Shown piece by piece: positions 13,410-14,921 of a stretch of 14,921 nucleotides of DNA. Position numbers and translations under genes: made by a program. Numbering within the stretch: the first letter of the stretch is position 1; each line of letters opens with the position of its first letter. Origin of the DNA: an uncultured Eubacteriales bacterium (lineage in GTDB: Bacteria > Bacillota > Clostridia > Christensenellales > CAG-138); the NCBI GenBank assembly GCA_900543475.1, contig UQRU01000051.1, positions 1-14,921 of the forward strand, in the 5' to 3' direction. Under the pieces are notes generated by a model. That model searched no databases. It was not told the DNA's origin and saw nothing but the letters and a program-made list of their open reading frames with translations.

Positions 13410-13727
13410 TTGACCCCGCATAGGCTGGCAAAAGGATTTGACAATCGGATTGTACTGTCAGCTGACAATCTGTATGAGAAATTTGGGAAAGAAAACGGAA
13501 AAGAAATCTTGAAACCATATTTTCATGAAATTTCGTGGCAGGAATATAAAGATAAGCTGGAAATTCAGGATGCAGAACCGTTGATCGCATATATCCTTTC
13601 CTGCCATGGCAATCAGAATCAATACATCTTGAGCAGATACCAGGAGTTCAGAGATTATGTAAAACAAAAAGCTGGCAAAGGATACGATGTGACAAAAGAA
13701 GCAGGCATTTTTGTCTGCAGGAAATAA
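13410..13727 (+). pseudogene. C-terminal remnant of a SAM-dependent methyltransferase
   Basis: The frame ending at TAA 13725-13727 encodes about 100 residues resembling the end of class I (UbiE-type) methyltransferases found in Lachnospiraceae-like genomes: LYEKFGKENGKEIL, DAEPLIAYILSCHGNQ, and the closing VTKEAGIFVCRK. The N-terminal SAM-binding fold (motif I, GxGxG) is missing. The first possible start, TTG 13410, has no ribosome-binding site and its first residues (MTPHRLAKG) do not look like part of the family. The break lies where the composition changes from GC-rich to AT-rich. I therefore call it a 5'-truncated gene rather than a functional short protein. The assignment rests on remembered family patterns. 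Confidence 0.65.
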
Positions 13728-13740
13728 ACAGTGCAAAAAT

Positions 13741-13803
13741 GTCTGCCTCTATCTTGAGAACAGGATAAATAATATTAGGATAAATCCGGTCAAGAGGCTA
13801 GAC
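13741..13803 (+). terminator. Imperfect hairpin after the methyltransferase remnant
   Basis: GTCT-GCCTC at the left and GAGGC-T-AGAC at the right, ending at 13803, pair with small bulges, and TTGA/TCAA extends the stem inward. The loop holds the direct repeat AGGATAAAT twice (13762-13770 and 13777-13785). No T-run follows, so termination is possible but not certain. Confidence 0.3.
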
Positions 13804-13874
13804 TTCTGAAATCAGGATCTCCAAAAAAGTATATGCTTTAATCTAGAGTCTTTAAGGATATCATAAAAAAATAC

Positions 13875-13905
13875 TTGAAGGTAACGTAACGTCATCTTTT
13901 ATAAT
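13875..13905 (+). promoter_or_regulatory. Promoter with 19-bp spacer upstream of rfbA
   Basis: TTGAAG at 13875-13880 and the exact TATAAT at 13900-13905 are spaced by 19 bases. The spacer carries GTAACGTAACGTC (13881-13893), which repeats GTAAC. Over-long 19-bp spacers with an operator between the boxes are typical of promoters activated by MerR-family regulators. The start point would be near 13912, about 60 bases before rfbA. Confidence 0.55.
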
Positions 13906-13974
13906 AGTAATTGTAAATAATAGAACTAAATTGCTGCATACAGACAAGATCGTGTACAGAGAGGAGAATTTTAG

Positions 13975-14871
13975 ATGAAAGGAATCATTCTTGCAGGTGG
14001 ATCAGGAACAAGACTTTATCCATTAACTATGGTAACATCGAAACAGCTACTTCCGATTTATGACAAACCAATGATTTATTATCCAATGTCAGTGCTTATG
14101 AATGCGGGGATCAGAGATATTCTGATTATTTCGACACCTGCAGATACACCGAGATTTCAGGATCTGTTAGGAGATGGACACCAGTTTGGCGTAAATCTTC
14201 AGTATGCTGTACAGCCAAGTCCGGATGGACTGGCACAGGCATTTATCATAGGAGCAGACTTTATTGGTGATGAGCCGGTGGCAATGGTTTTAGGAGATAA
14301 TATTTTTGCCGGACATGGCTTGAAGAAGAGATTAAAAGCCGCAGTAGAAAATGCAGAAACAGGAAAAGGGGCAACCGTTTTCGGATATTATGTAGATGAT
14401 CCGGAACGTTTTGGAATTGTAGAGTTTGATAAGAATGGAAAAGCTGTCTCTATTGAAGAGAAGCCGGAACATCCAAAGAGTAATTATTGTGTAACAGGTC
14501 TTTATTTTTACGATAACCGTGTTGTTGAATACGCAAAGAACTTAAAACCAAGTGCAAGAGGAGAACTGGAAATCACAGATCTGAACCGCATTTATCTGGA
14601 AGATAACAGCTTGAATGTGGAACTTCTTGGACAGGGATTTACCTGGCTTGACACAGGAACCCATGAATCACTGGTAGATGCAACGAATTTTGTAAAGACA
14701 GTAGAGCAGCATCAGCATAGAAAAATTGCGTGTCTCGAGGAAATCGCATATCTGAACGGATGGATTTCAAAGGAAGAAGTTCTTGAAGTTTATGAAGTTT
14801 TAAAGAAAAATCAGTATGGACAGTACCTGAAAGATGTATTAGATGGAAAATATCAGGAACATTTGTATTAA
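13975..14871 (+). CDS. rfbA: Glucose-1-phosphate thymidylyltransferase RfbA/RmlA
   Basis: RfbA makes dTDP-glucose from dTTP and glucose-1-phosphate, the first step of the dTDP-L-rhamnose pathway for cell-surface polysaccharide. The 298-residue length is normal. The nucleotidyltransferase signature [11 protein letters not shown] is at 8-18, with [16 protein letters not shown] (22-37) next. Asp108 in VLGDNIF binds metal, VEFDKNG and [11 protein letters not shown] form the sugar-binding part, and [10 protein letters not shown] follows. GAGGAG at 13961-13966 lies eight bases before ATG 13975. Codon use is AT-rich (AGA, AAA, GAA, ATT), unlike ruv, proS and the ABC genes, which points to a different origin for this end of the window. 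The next gene starts 19 bases downstream. Confidence 0.97.
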   Translation: MKGIILAGGSGTRLYPLTMVTSKQLLPIYDKPMIYYPMSVLMNAGIRDILIISTPADTPRFQDLLGDGHQFGVNLQYAVQPSPDGLAQAFIIGADFIGDEPVAMVLGDNIFAGHGLKKRLKAAVENAETGKGATVFGYYVDDPERFGIVEFDKNGKAVSIEEKPEHPKSNYCVTGLYFYDNRVVEYAKNLKPSARGELEITDLNRIYLEDNSLNVELLGQGFTWLDTGTHESLVDATNFVKTVEQHQHRKIACLEEIAYLNGWISKEEVLEVYEVLKKNQYGQYLKDVLDGKYQEHLY

Positions 14872-14890
14872 GAAAGATGAGGAAATAAGA

Positions 14891-14921
14891 ATGACGATAA
14901 TTGTAACCGGAGGAGCCGGAT
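14891..14921 (+). CDS. rfbB: Start of a probable dTDP-glucose 4,6-dehydratase (partial)
   Basis: ATG 14891, with GAGGA at 14879-14883 seven bases upstream, begins MTIIVTGGAG before the window ends. The TGGAG sequence is the beginning of the GxxGxxG NAD-binding loop of short-chain dehydrogenase-type sugar enzymes. Directly after rfbA, the usual candidate is RfbB/RmlB, which converts dTDP-glucose to the 4-keto-6-deoxy sugar. RfbD or another epimerase cannot be excluded from ten residues. Confidence 0.65.
   Translation, partial: MTIIVTGGAG

Noticed and set aside
13410..13727. A complete small protein or antitoxin
   Set aside because: The ending matches the C-terminus of methyltransferases, there is no ribosome-binding site, and the start falls on the composition break, so truncation is the simpler reading.

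Overview
This window looks like chromosomal DNA from a GC-rich member of the Clostridia (Bacillota), most likely a gut Oscillospiraceae-type or related lineage. The evidence is strong GGAGG ribosome-binding sites, NNC/NNG-rich codon use, an encoded CCA on the tRNA, a DivIVA-like coiled-coil gene, an archaeal/eukaryotic-type ProRS and a Firmicutes-style MarR plus heterodimeric ABC exporter operon. The taxon is inferred from these family features, not from a database match.

Layout. 1-206: GC-rich tandem hairpins, then a sigma-A promoter. 207-2372: ruvC-ruvA-ruvB, the Holliday-junction resolvasome. 2422-3282: a DivIVA-like coiled-coil protein. 3396-4838: proS, closed by a terminator. 4973-6391: a lipoprotein with a C-terminal transglutaminase-type Cys-His-Asp domain and three diverged repeats before it. 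6629-7765: a protein with the fold signature of iron-containing alcohol dehydrogenases that has lost all four metal ligands and the nucleotide-binding motif. 7762-7883: a near-consensus promoter, whose -35 box contains the stop codon of the previous gene, and tRNA-Leu(UAA). 7885-8155: a non-coding, nested palindromic element. 8214-12221: marR with an operator-like palindrome on its -10 box, translationally coupled to two ABC half-transporters that form an asymmetric (one consensus and one degenerate ATP site) exporter. 12222-12480: convergent terminators. 12481-13278 (minus strand): a ZIP-family metal transporter with its own promoter.

From about 13,380-13,440 to the end the character of the DNA changes abruptly to AT-rich, AGA/AAA/GAA-rich coding. 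This part holds the C-terminal remnant of a SAM-dependent methyltransferase, a promoter with a 19-bp spacer, rfbA (rmlA) and the first codons of an rfbB (rmlB)-like gene, the start of a dTDP-sugar (rhamnose) operon for surface polysaccharide. It is either a horizontally acquired polysaccharide locus inserted beside the ZIP gene or, if the source is a metagenome, an assembly junction.

The most interesting items are the nested palindrome behind tRNA-Leu, the metal-ligand-free alcohol-dehydrogenase-like protein, the composition breakpoint with its truncated methyltransferase, and the triple repeat in the transglutaminase lipoprotein. No CRISPR array, transposase, phage gene or complete defence system was seen.
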